Source of the DNA: Collinsella sp.
GTDB taxonomy: Bacteria; Actinomycetota; Coriobacteriia; Coriobacteriales; Coriobacteriaceae
DNA length: 46,378 nucleotides
NCBI GenBank assembly: GCA_019425045.1
Contig: JAHYYI010000014.1
Location: 1-46,378, forward strand
Direction of reading: 5' to 3'
The position numbers and the translations under genes are program-made. Shown piece after piece: positions 8,921 through 15,913 of the stretch (within the stretch, counting starts at the first letter, position 1; each line of letters opens with the position of its first letter). Below the pieces are notes generated by a model that worked only from the letters and a program-made list of their open reading frames with translations, was not told where the DNA came from and did not search any database.

Positions 8921-9520
8921 TTACTTGATCTCGATGCTCGAAATCTCAACTTCGCGTGCCTCGGCAACTGCCTTCGCCATGTCATCGGGGAACTCGATGG
9001 AGTTGAGGAGCGTCTCGGCTTCTTTCTCGTGCTGATCGAAGTTCGCGATGAGAACGCAGACGCTTCCCGGTTCAACGTCGGTAAAGAGATAGGTATGGGT
9101 GCCGCGGTTGTCCTCGCACGTTCCGGTGAGCCATGTCCTGCCGTTGTACTCGACGGGGTCGCCAACTTTCCACTGGAACATGCTGTTCTTTCGACCCTCA
9201 TCGGCAAGAGCTTCTTCTGCCGTCATCTTCTCTTCCCAAACGGGGATAAAGCGGTCGACTGTGGTGTTCTCGTTCTCGGGGAAGGTGAGCTGGACCCTGT
9301 CGGCGTTCTTGCCGGCGGAGTCGCTCACGCCAACGCTCTCGGGCATCTCGACCTTAAACCAGATAAAGTCAGTCTTTTCGGCGACGGGGGCCTTTTCCTT
9401 GCCTTCGCTCTTTGAGGTGCTGCTGCCTCCGCCCGATGCGATCCCGCCGCAGCCCACAAGGGCGAGCGCGGCAAAGAGGGCGATGCAAAGGGAAAGGATC
9501 GATAGGGTCTTTTTCTTCAT
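8921..9520 (-). CDS. Lipoprotein, paralogue of the preceding gene
   Basis: 199 residues; AAGGAGGACGCCACC fixes the ATG at 9520. An upstream in-frame ATG at 9589 would bury the signal peptide. MKKKTLSILSLCIALFAALALVGCGG is almost the same signal as in the sister gene, with lipidated C24. After a Ser/Lys/Glu linker comes the same domain: TDFIWFKVEMPESVGV, TVDRFIPVWEEKM, GDPVEYNGRTWLTG, then VCVLIANFDQHEKEAETLLNSIEF and an acidic tail. The two copies have diverged clearly in the linker and surface segments, while the cores and the signal are kept, so the duplication is not recent. Function unknown. Confidence 0.88.
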   Translation of the reverse strand: MKKKTLSILSLCIALFAALALVGCGGIASGGGSSTSKSEGKEKAPVAEKTDFIWFKVEMPESVGVSDSAGKNADRVQLTFPENENTTVDRFIPVWEEKMTAEEALADEGRKNSMFQWKVGDPVEYNGRTWLTGTCEDNRGTHTYLFTDVEPGSVCVLIANFDQHEKEAETLLNSIEFPDDMAKAVAEAREVEISSIEIK

Positions 9521-9895
9521 GGTGGCGTCCTCCTTGTCTGTTAGGGGCATCGTGTGCAGCGGTTCGCCAATCGGCGGTTGCGCTTGCACATGATGGCTTT
9601 ATTTGCTGTGTGGTGATTCCTCCGTTCTGTGTCCGGCGCCGTGGCGAGCGTTGCCCCAGCATGGGGCTCCTTATCTATATGTATGCCCCAGTTGCCGCCG
9701 TCCGAGAGTCCCGAAACGTGGGCCATGTGTCCCATGTTTGCGTCGCTGCCGCCTATCGTGTGTCATAGAAATCCGCGATGGCCAGGTGCGCTGACGCTCA
9801 TGTGCTTATGGGCTAGACTTAGCACCATTACGTGTTCGATGTGGTTGGTTGGCGGTTGCCGCCCGACCGTGTATATGACTTGAAGGTGCGTGCGC
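9521..9895. other. Divergent intergenic region between lipoprotein and folate genes
   Basis: 375 bp between divergent genes, so it must hold two promoters. The only clear structure is the 18-nt motif at 9718-9735. A TAGACTTAG stretch near 9823 could be part of the folate-gene promoter, but no -35 is evident. No small ORF with a good ribosome binding site was found. Confidence 0.4.
9718..9735. promoter_or_regulatory. Shared 18-nt palindromic motif, copy 2
   Basis: This is identical to the 18-mer at 8763-8780 (GTGGGCCATGTGTCCCAT). It lies about 200 bp upstream of the second lipoprotein start and 160 bp upstream of the divergent folate gene. The unequal distances argue against a fixed promoter-proximal operator. 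Confidence 0.4.
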
Positions 9896-10528
9896 ATGAG
9901 CCAAGAGATGATGGATAAAACCTGTCGAGAGTTTGCCGAGGCGCTTGCCGCACGCGAGCCGGTGCCCGGCGGCGGCAGTGCGAGCGCCTTTGTGGGCGCG
10001 CTGGGCGCCTCGCTTTGCGGAATGGTCGCTCGTTATGGGGCAACCAATCCCGCGCTTGCGGATCGCGCGGACGATCTGACGCGCGCATTTGCCAAGGCAG
10101 ACGAGTTGGCGCAGGAACTTGTGGGTCTGGTTGCCGAGGATGTTCGTGCATACGGCCAGGTGTCCGCGGCATACGGTATTTCCCGTGATGATCCGGCTCG
10201 GCCCGCGGCGATTCAGGATGCGTTGCGCGTGGCGGCCATGCCTCCGTATCGGATTATGGATGCCTGCGGACGCGCGCTGGCGCTGCTCGAGGACATGGCC
10301 GATAAGGGCTCGCGCCAGCTGCTGTCCGACGTGGCATGCGGTGCGGTGTTCTGCCGCGCCGCCATGCAGGGCGCGAGCTTGACGCTCTTTGCCAATACCA
10401 CGTCTATGAAAGACCGGGCGCGCGCCGAGGAGCTCGAGGCGGCGTGTGATGGGCTGCTGGATACGTGGCTGCCGCGCGCCGATGCGCTGGCGCGCCGTGC
10501 CGCCGACGCCGCAAGGAAGAGGGGATAG
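9896..10528 (+). CDS. fchA: FTCD_C-type methenyl-THF cyclohydrolase / cyclodeaminase
   Basis: 210 residues, ATG 9896 with AAGG nine bases upstream; a GTG six bases earlier is too close to it. The FTCD_C (cyclodeaminase/cyclohydrolase) family acts on formimino-THF or hydrolyses 5,10-methenyl-THF to 10-formyl-THF. The family hallmark PVPGGGSASAFVGALGASL is at about 22-40, followed by an all-helical body and LLSDVACGAVFCRAAMQGA. The length is that of free-standing FchA rather than of bifunctional FTCD. It is followed after 2 bp by folD. That pairing, and the loss of cyclohydrolase residues in this FolD, favour the cyclohydrolase role over cyclodeamination. The symbol is by analogy with clostridial fchA. 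Confidence 0.82.
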   Translation: MSQEMMDKTCREFAEALAAREPVPGGGSASAFVGALGASLCGMVARYGATNPALADRADDLTRAFAKADELAQELVGLVAEDVRAYGQVSAAYGISRDDPARPAAIQDALRVAAMPPYRIMDACGRALALLEDMADKGSRQLLSDVACGAVFCRAAMQGASLTLFANTTSMKDRARAEELEAACDGLLDTWLPRADALARRAADAARKRG

Positions 10529-10530
10529 CC

Positions 10531-11385
10531 ATGGCCGTGCTGCTTAAAGGCGCTCCCGTTGCCCGCGCTTTGACTGAGGATCTCGCTGCTCGCTGCGCGG
10601 CTTTGCGCGAGCGCGGCGTTGTGCCGACGCTTGCTATCGTGCGTGTGGGCGAGCGCGAGGACGACCTGTCTTACGAACGTGGCGCCCTCAAGCGCTGTGA
10701 GAAGGTTGGCATCGAGGCGCGTCGTGTGTTGTTGCCGGCTGATGTTTCGCAGGATGAGTTGCTGGCGGCTATCGAGGGCATCAACGCCGACCCCGCTGTC
10801 CACGGCTGCTTGCTGTTTCGCCCGCTGCCCGCCGGCCTTGACGAGGATGCGGTTGCCGCGGCGCTCGATCCTGCCAAGGACGTTGACTCCATGACGCCGG
10901 CGTCGCTGCTTACCACGCTTTCGGGTCGCGGGGAGGGCTTTGCCCCTTGCACGGCCGAGGCCGTGTTGGCGTTGCTGGACCATTACGGTGTTGAACTGGA
11001 TGGGGCCAAGGTTGCCGTCGTCGGTCGGTCGCTGGTGATTGGTCGTCCCGTTGCCGCCATGCTTACGGCTCGCAATGCCACGGTGACAATGTGCCATACG
11101 CATACGCGCGACTTGGCTGCCGAGTGCCGCGCGGCTGATATTGTGGTTGCGGCCGTTGGACGCGCGCGTACGATTGGCGCGGATGCGGTTCGCGAGGGCC
11201 AGACGATCATCGATGTTGGCATTAATTGGGACGAGGCCGCTGGCAAGCTGGTCGGCGATGTCGATTTTGATGCTGTGGAGCCGATCGTTGGCGCAATTAC
11301 TCCCGTGCCGGGTGGCGTGGGCGCTGTAACGACGGCGGTTCTCGCCAAACACGTGATTGAAGCGGCGGAGTGCGCATCGAAATAG
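10531..11385 (+). CDS. folD: FolD-type methylene-THF dehydrogenase, cyclohydrolase site degenerate
   Basis: 284 residues, starting 2 bp after the fchA-like stop with AGGAAGAGGGG as ribosome binding site. The NAD(P) Rossmann part is intact (VVGRSLVIGRPVAAML at about 164-178) and so is the C-terminal ITPVPGGVGAVTTAVLAKH. In the substrate site Y48 and KDVD (D119) are kept. The canonical YxxxK lysine (K56 in the human enzyme) is A52, and the canonical HGxLVQLPLP glutamine (human Q100) is F97 in VHGCLLFRPLP. K56 and Q100 are the residues assigned to cyclohydrolase chemistry in the human enzyme, while dehydrogenase activity tolerates loss of the lysine. I infer a dehydrogenase-only FolD whose product is hydrolysed by its operon partner. 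Confidence 0.9.
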   Translation: MAVLLKGAPVARALTEDLAARCAALRERGVVPTLAIVRVGEREDDLSYERGALKRCEKVGIEARRVLLPADVSQDELLAAIEGINADPAVHGCLLFRPLPAGLDEDAVAAALDPAKDVDSMTPASLLTTLSGRGEGFAPCTAEAVLALLDHYGVELDGAKVAVVGRSLVIGRPVAAMLTARNATVTMCHTHTRDLAAECRAADIVVAAVGRARTIGADAVREGQTIIDVGINWDEAAGKLVGDVDFDAVEPIVGAITPVPGGVGAVTTAVLAKHVIEAAECASK

Positions 11386-11751
11386 GCGTTTTAGGCTGTA
11401 TAGAGGGTCAGTTATATACCCACTGTGCAAAAAACGCCAAATATGAGTACTGTTGCAAAGATAGTCACATATGTTTTATGACATTTGGGCTTCCTAGTGA
11501 TATCCATTATCGTTAGGAAGCTCATTTTATTGAACCTATGGGGAATAACGTTGTCTTGCTTTTGGACAAATAGGGATTTTCGGCACTCATTACAAGGAAA
11601 TTTGCTGCTACTAAATTGGTGACAGTACTCATATTTGGCATTTTTTGCACACAGAGGTCCCGAGGGGGTTCCGAGGGGCCGCGGTTTCGCCCTTTTTGCG
11701 CCGAAGCGATACACTGTTGCCGTTTGATTTCTTCGCTCAAGGAGGATGCGC
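11386..11751. other. 366-bp gene-free stretch holding a MITE-like element
   Basis: Most of this gap is the AT-rich inverted-repeat element at 11424-11651. The remaining 100 bp before the dipeptidase start are GC-rich and should hold its promoter (CGATACACT near 11706 is a possible -10). A 116-codon reading frame on the minus strand crosses the element but has no ribosome binding site and no family resemblance. Confidence 0.55.
11424..11651. mobile_element. MITE-like element with 30-bp terminal inverted repeats
   Basis: The left end 11424-11453 (TGTGCAAAAAACGCC...AGTACTGT) and the right end 11622-11651 are inverted copies that differ at one of 30 positions (C/T at position 12). The 168 bp between them are about 37% GC by hand count, well below the flanking genes. 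They contain a further 8-bp hairpin (GCTTCCTA...TAGGAAGC, 11500-11524). There is no transposase and no convincing coding potential. No clear target-site duplication is visible (CAC on the left, CAG on the right). The layout fits a non-autonomous miniature element; a long fold-back RNA is the alternative. Confidence 0.7.
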
Positions 11752-13275
11752 ATGCCGTGCACAACGATTTTGGTTGGTAAGAACGCGAGCTACGACGGTT
11801 CGACGCTGGTTGCCCGCAACGAGGATTCGTCCAACGGGGTGTTTGAGCCCAAGCGCATGCGTGTTGTGCACCCCGACGAGCAGCCGCGTGTCTACACGAG
11901 TGTCTTGAGCCACCTGACCGTTGAACTGCCCGACAATCCCATGCGTTACACAAGCGTCCCCGACGTCATCCCCGGTCACGGCATTTGGGCCGAGGCCGGC
12001 TTCAACGAGCTCAACGTTGGCATGTCCGCAACCGAGACGCTCACCACCAATGAGCGCGTCCGCGGCGCCGATCCGCTCGTGGACTATGTGCCCGCCAAGG
12101 GCAACGAGGGCGAGGACGGCTATGTTCCGGCGCAGCCCGGCGGTCTGGGCGAGGAAGACATGGTGACCCTGGTACTGCCGTACGCCAAGTCCGCCCGTGA
12201 CGGCGTACGCATCCTTGGTGACCTGCTCGAGCGCTATGGCACCTACGAGAACAACGGCATTGCTTTTAGCGATGTGGACGAGATCTGGTGGCTCGAGACC
12301 ATCGGCGGCCACCACTGGATCGCCAAGCGCGTGCCCGATGACGCCTATGTGACCATGCCCAACCAGCTGGGTATCGACAGCTTTGACCTGGACGATGCTG
12401 AGGGCGCGCAGGCCGACCACATGTGCTCCGCCGACCTGCGCTCCTGGATGGCCGAGTGGCATCTGGACCTGACGCTGGGTGTTAAGGGCGACGGTCCCGC
12501 CGCGGTCTTCAACCCGCGCGAGGCCTTTGGCTCGCACAGTGACAGCGACCATGTCTACAACACGCCGCGCGCCTGGTACATGCAGCGCTGTCTCAACCCC
12601 AGCGATGTGTGGGACGGTCCCGACGCCGACTACACGCCCGAGAGCGACGACATCCCCTGGAGCCGCGTGCCCGAGCGCAAGGTGACCCTCGAGGACATTA
12701 AGTACGTGCTTTCGAGCCACTACCAGGGCACGGAGTACGATTGCTACGGCAGCAAGGGCACGCCTGCCACGCGCAGCGCCTATCGTCCCATCGGCATCAA
12801 CCGCAACAGCCAACTCGCCGTGCTGCAGCTGCGCCCCTATGCGCAGCCGGCGTATCGCGCCGTGCAGTGGATGGCCTTTGGCTCCAACTCGTTTAACGCG
12901 CTCGTGCCGCTGTACGCCAATGTCGAGACCATGCCCGAGTACTATGCCGGCACGCAGGCTCGCGTGACGTCCGAGAATTTCTATTGGGCAAATCGCCTGA
13001 TTGGTGCCCTGGCCGATGTTCGCTTCCATGAGTGCGGTCGCGCGGTCGAGGATTATCAGGAGAAGGTCGGCGGCATGGGCCACAAGCAGATTCACGACGT
13101 TGACGCTATCGTAGCCGCGCTGCCCAAGGCCGAGGTGCCTGCCGAGCTCGCCCGCGCCAACGAGGAGTTTGCCGAGCGCGTGCGCGTGGAGACCGATGCT
13201 CTTTTGGGCAAGGTGCTCTACACCACGAGCTGTGCCATGAAGAACTCCTTCGCGATGAACGACAACGTGAGGTAG
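11752..13275 (+). CDS. pepD: C69-family dipeptidase (PepD type)
   Basis: 507 residues. The start is MPCTTILVG at 11752: the AAGGAGG at 11739-11745 is well spaced from this ATG but abuts the other in-frame ATG at 11746. The C69 family are N-terminal-nucleophile dipeptidases; C3 is the expected nucleophile and the motif CTTILVGKNASYDGSTLVARNED is classical. Other family marks are GIWAEAGFNELNVGMSATET, DIDEIWWLETIGGHHW-like DVDEIWWLETIGGHHWIAK and a C-terminal N-terminal-hydrolase core. No signal peptide, so cytoplasmic peptide degradation is likely. It stands alone, with the MITE-like element upstream and the phasin-like gene 100 bp downstream. Confidence 0.93.
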   Translation: MPCTTILVGKNASYDGSTLVARNEDSSNGVFEPKRMRVVHPDEQPRVYTSVLSHLTVELPDNPMRYTSVPDVIPGHGIWAEAGFNELNVGMSATETLTTNERVRGADPLVDYVPAKGNEGEDGYVPAQPGGLGEEDMVTLVLPYAKSARDGVRILGDLLERYGTYENNGIAFSDVDEIWWLETIGGHHWIAKRVPDDAYVTMPNQLGIDSFDLDDAEGAQADHMCSADLRSWMAEWHLDLTLGVKGDGPAAVFNPREAFGSHSDSDHVYNTPRAWYMQRCLNPSDVWDGPDADYTPESDDIPWSRVPERKVTLEDIKYVLSSHYQGTEYDCYGSKGTPATRSAYRPIGINRNSQLAVLQLRPYAQPAYRAVQWMAFGSNSFNALVPLYANVETMPEYYAGTQARVTSENFYWANRLIGALADVRFHECGRAVEDYQEKVGGMGHKQIHDVDAIVAALPKAEVPAELARANEEFAERVRVETDALLGKVLYTTSCAMKNSFAMNDNVR

Positions 13276-13374
13276 GGATTTCCCGGCGATCGAATAGCGC
13301 TAAAACGCTTTGTCGCTTTCACTCGATCTTGGGTACAAGAACGCCAATGCAGTTGTTTATGATTGGAGACAACC

Positions 13375-13791
13375 ATGGTTATGAAACTCGATCAGCTTGT
13401 TAACGGCGCCATCAACGTTGGCTTTGGCGCTGCCGCCGTTGCCGTCGAAGGCGGCAAAAAGGTCCTCGACGACCTTAATACCAAGGGCGAACAGGTTCGC
13501 AAGGACACCGCCACCCCCGATATCGCCCGCAGTGTGTCCGACATGTTTGAGCAGGCCGGTGGCACCATCTCCGATCTGACCGAGCGCTTGGGCATGCAGG
13601 GCGAGACCGCGGCCCAGCGCGTGCTCGACGAGCTCATCCTGGCCCGCGTCCGCGTCATGACCGCCCCCGAGCGCACGGCCTTCCTGGCCCATGTGCGCGA
13701 CATCGTCGATTCGGTCGAGGACAACGTGACCTCGGTGCCCGTCGAGTCCGTTGAGCCCGACGATGCGAAGGATACCGAAGAGGCCGAGTAG
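13375..13791 (+). CDS. Phasin-like / coiled-coil small protein
   Basis: 138 residues; GGAGACAACC precedes ATG 13375. The first 40 residues are an amphipathic helix region (LVNGAINVGFGAAAVAVEGGKKVLDDLNTKGEQVRKDT), followed by Ala/Glu-rich helices and an acidic C-terminus. This resembles PhaF/phasin-like or YtxH-like helical proteins, which coat granules or membranes. The next gene, the UbiB kinase, starts 8 bp after its stop, so the two are co-transcribed. In other bacteria phasin-like small proteins are also found beside ABC1/UbiB kinases, which suggests a joint role at a lipid surface. No enzyme motif is present. Confidence 0.75.
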   Translation: MVMKLDQLVNGAINVGFGAAAVAVEGGKKVLDDLNTKGEQVRKDTATPDIARSVSDMFEQAGGTISDLTERLGMQGETAAQRVLDELILARVRVMTAPERTAFLAHVRDIVDSVEDNVTSVPVESVEPDDAKDTEEAE

Positions 13792-13799
13792 CAGCGCAG

Positions 13800-15563
13800 A
13801 TGGCAGATTCCACCACCGATTACAACAATCTAGATCCCTTGGGTGACGAGGCGGCGGTTGTCGATGAGGTCGAGGCGGCCGTCTCGGGCGCTCGCAAAAA
13901 GCCGCGCGCTGTCGATATGGTCCCCGAAGAGCCCGACGCGATGGCGCCAGACGAGGAATACCAGCTCACGCCGGCGGGTCGCCGCGAGCGCATCGGGCAG
14001 ATTGTTCGCCTGGTCAAAAAGTACCGCGTGTGGGATAACCTCACGCCGGTTCGTTTGCGCCGCCTGCTCGAGGAACTCGGCCCCATGTTCGTTAAGATGG
14101 GGCAGATTCTGGCCAACCGGTCCGAGATTCTGCCGCAACGCTTTTGCGACGAGCTGCGTCGTCTGCGCTCCGACGTGGAGCCTGTGCCGTACGAGGTCGT
14201 ACTCAGTTGTCTGGAAGAAGAATACGGCCTGCGCCTGGGGGAGATGTTCGATGCGATCGACCCCAATCCGCTCGGTAGCGCGTCGCTCGCGCAAGTGCAC
14301 CGCGCTCGTCTGGTGACGGGCGAGGACGTGGCCGTCAAGGTGCAGCGCCCCGGTGCGCAGCAGGTTATGGCGCAGGACATCGATATCATCCGCTCGGTGG
14401 TGCGTATCGTTTCCAAGTTCGTCAACACCGATCAATTCGTTGACCTGCACGGCGTAGTCGAGGAGTTGTGGACCTCGTTTCGCGAGGAGACCAACTTTTT
14501 GGCCGAGGCCCAAAACCTCAACGACTTCTACGAGTTCCATAAGAGCGTTCATGGCGTGACGTGCCCTAAGTCCTATCTGGACCTGTGCACCGAGCACGTG
14601 GTGGTCATGGATTACGTCGACGGCATTTCGATCGCCGATCCTGAACGCTTGGTGGCCGAGGGCTATGACTTGGAAAAGATCGGCGCCGCTATCGTCGAGG
14701 ACTACTCGACGCAGGTGCTCGATGACGGCTTTTTCCATGCCGACCCGCATGCGGGAAACATCATTCTCAAGGACGGCATCGTTTACTTTATCGACTTGGG
14801 CATGGTCGGACGCATGTCGAGCCACGATCGCGGTATCGTCAAGGACATGATTTTCGCCGTGGCCGAGGGTGACGTGCCCAAGCTCAAGGATTCGCTCATG
14901 CGCTTTGCCGTGACGCGCGGCGATTCGGCCGAGCTCGACCATTCGGCCTTTTTGTCCGATTTGGACTTTATCGTTGCCGACTTTGCGGGGCTCGATCTTA
15001 AGGACCTGGATATCGGCGAGTTTTTGACCTCGCTGTTAAATCTGGCGCGCAAAAACGACGTTGAGCTGCCGAGCGTGGTGACGATGTTCGCGCGCGGCAT
15101 GGTGACGCTCGAGGGTTTGCTGACCGAGTACATGCCCAACGTCAACATGATCCAGATCATCCAGACGCACATTAAAAACGAGAAAAGCACCTATGCGCGC
15201 GTGCGCGACATGGGGCGCGATCTTGCCGCGAGCAGCTATCGCGCGGCGAAGGGCTCACTCGAGGCGGCCGAGTATCTGGGCTTGGCTTCGCGTATGCTCA
15301 CGCGCGGTCAGCTTAAGGTGAACACGCAGATTATGAGCAGCGATAAGGCGCTGCGACAGCTGGGCGGAATTATCGACCGCATGTCGATGGCTATCGTTAT
15401 CGCCGGCCTGTTTATCGGTTCGTCGGTGGTGTACTACGCACGCATCGAGCCGGTTGTGTTTGGTATCCCAGTCATTGGCTTTATGGGCTACGTGAGCGCG
15501 CTGGTGCTGGCGCTTATGCTGGGTCGCGAGATCTGGCGCAACAGCCACGGTGGCAAGCACTAG
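13800..15563 (+). CDS. ubiB: UbiB/ABC1 (AarF) family atypical kinase
   Basis: 587 residues. The ABC1/UbiB family are atypical kinases or ATPases linked to isoprenoid-lipid metabolism. Visible marks are the KxGQ motif (PMFVKMGQILANR, K99-Q102), the Ala-rich nucleotide loop (NPLGSASLAQVHRA), VAVKVQRPG with the ion-pair lysine, the HADPHAGN catalytic segment and the FIDLGMVG metal-binding DFG equivalent. Two hydrophobic segments at the C-terminus (MSMAIVIAGLFIGSSVVYY and a second near 555-575) anchor it in the membrane. An acidic N-terminal extension of about 55 residues precedes the core. The gene is coupled to the phasin-like gene upstream. The symbol reflects family; a ubiquinone role is unlikely in this lineage, and menaquinone or membrane-lipid roles are possible. 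Confidence 0.9.
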   Translation: MADSTTDYNNLDPLGDEAAVVDEVEAAVSGARKKPRAVDMVPEEPDAMAPDEEYQLTPAGRRERIGQIVRLVKKYRVWDNLTPVRLRRLLEELGPMFVKMGQILANRSEILPQRFCDELRRLRSDVEPVPYEVVLSCLEEEYGLRLGEMFDAIDPNPLGSASLAQVHRARLVTGEDVAVKVQRPGAQQVMAQDIDIIRSVVRIVSKFVNTDQFVDLHGVVEELWTSFREETNFLAEAQNLNDFYEFHKSVHGVTCPKSYLDLCTEHVVVMDYVDGISIADPERLVAEGYDLEKIGAAIVEDYSTQVLDDGFFHADPHAGNIILKDGIVYFIDLGMVGRMSSHDRGIVKDMIFAVAEGDVPKLKDSLMRFAVTRGDSAELDHSAFLSDLDFIVADFAGLDLKDLDIGEFLTSLLNLARKNDVELPSVVTMFARGMVTLEGLLTEYMPNVNMIQIIQTHIKNEKSTYARVRDMGRDLAASSYRAAKGSLEAAEYLGLASRMLTRGQLKVNTQIMSSDKALRQLGGIIDRMSMAIVIAGLFIGSSVVYYARIEPVVFGIPVIGFMGYVSALVLALMLGREIWRNSHGGKH

Positions 15564-15614
15564 AGGCTGCGATCGTCACCGCAATTTCCTATCGCAAACA
15601 ATAGCTTTTCCCTT

Positions 15615-15642
15615 GGGCTTCGCCTGTGTGCGGGGCCCTTTT
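15615..15642 (+). terminator. Intrinsic terminator of the ubiB operon
   Basis: Stem GGGCTTCGC (15615-15623) pairs with GCGGGGCCC (15630-15638) using two G-U pairs, with loop CTGTGT and TTTT after it. Confidence 0.65.
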
Positions 15643-15664
15643 GCGTGATACCATTTTGACGGTA

Positions 15665-15850
15665 ATAATCGATGGCCTAGATGGTGGTGCGGAGACGCAC
15701 GAATGCGCGGTTTTCCTGCGCGTTTGGGAGAATCGGGGTGCAAGTCCCCGGCTGTACCAGTAACCGTAATTCCTCTTGGCTCGGGATGTTCGCGTCGCAG
15801 ATCGGACGGCGCGCCCGAGTCGTTAAGGTTAAGTCGGATCGCCTCCCATC
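15665..15850 (+). ncRNA. Cobalamin-type riboswitch
   Basis: The conserved core reads GGGAGAATCGGGGTGCAAGT then CCCCGGCTGTACCAGTAACC, from 15727. This follows the cobalamin riboswitch pattern of GGGAA, GGTGCAAxTCC, GCTGxxCC and the CxACTGT-like box. About 100 nt later AAGTCGGATCGCCTCCC (15832-15848) matches the distal B12 box AGxCxGGAxxCC. Hairpins lie between them. A compact GCGGC-GTAT-GCCGC hairpin at 15863-15876 follows and could belong to the expression platform; the AAGGAGG of the next gene starts at 15901, so control of translation initiation is plausible. The 5' limit is approximate. It lies 64 bp upstream of a gene encoding DUF4430 domains, which fits a cobalamin-uptake role. Confidence 0.85.
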
Positions 15851-15913
15851 TTGCGTGCGGCTGCGGCGTATGCCGCCGGTGTGCATAGGGCTCTGGAGGG
15901 AAGGAGGACCCCG

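Noticed and set aside
11412..11762. 116-codon minus-strand frame across the MITE-like element
   Set aside because: No ribosome binding site and odd composition (Cys, Lys, Phe rich). It reads straight through both terminal repeats, which suggests chance.
15665..15850. Reading the leader as a tRNA or T-box
   Set aside because: No anticodon-like arm, no T-box sequence and no cloverleaf; the GGTGCAAGTCC and AAGTCGGATCGCC boxes fit the cobalamin class better.
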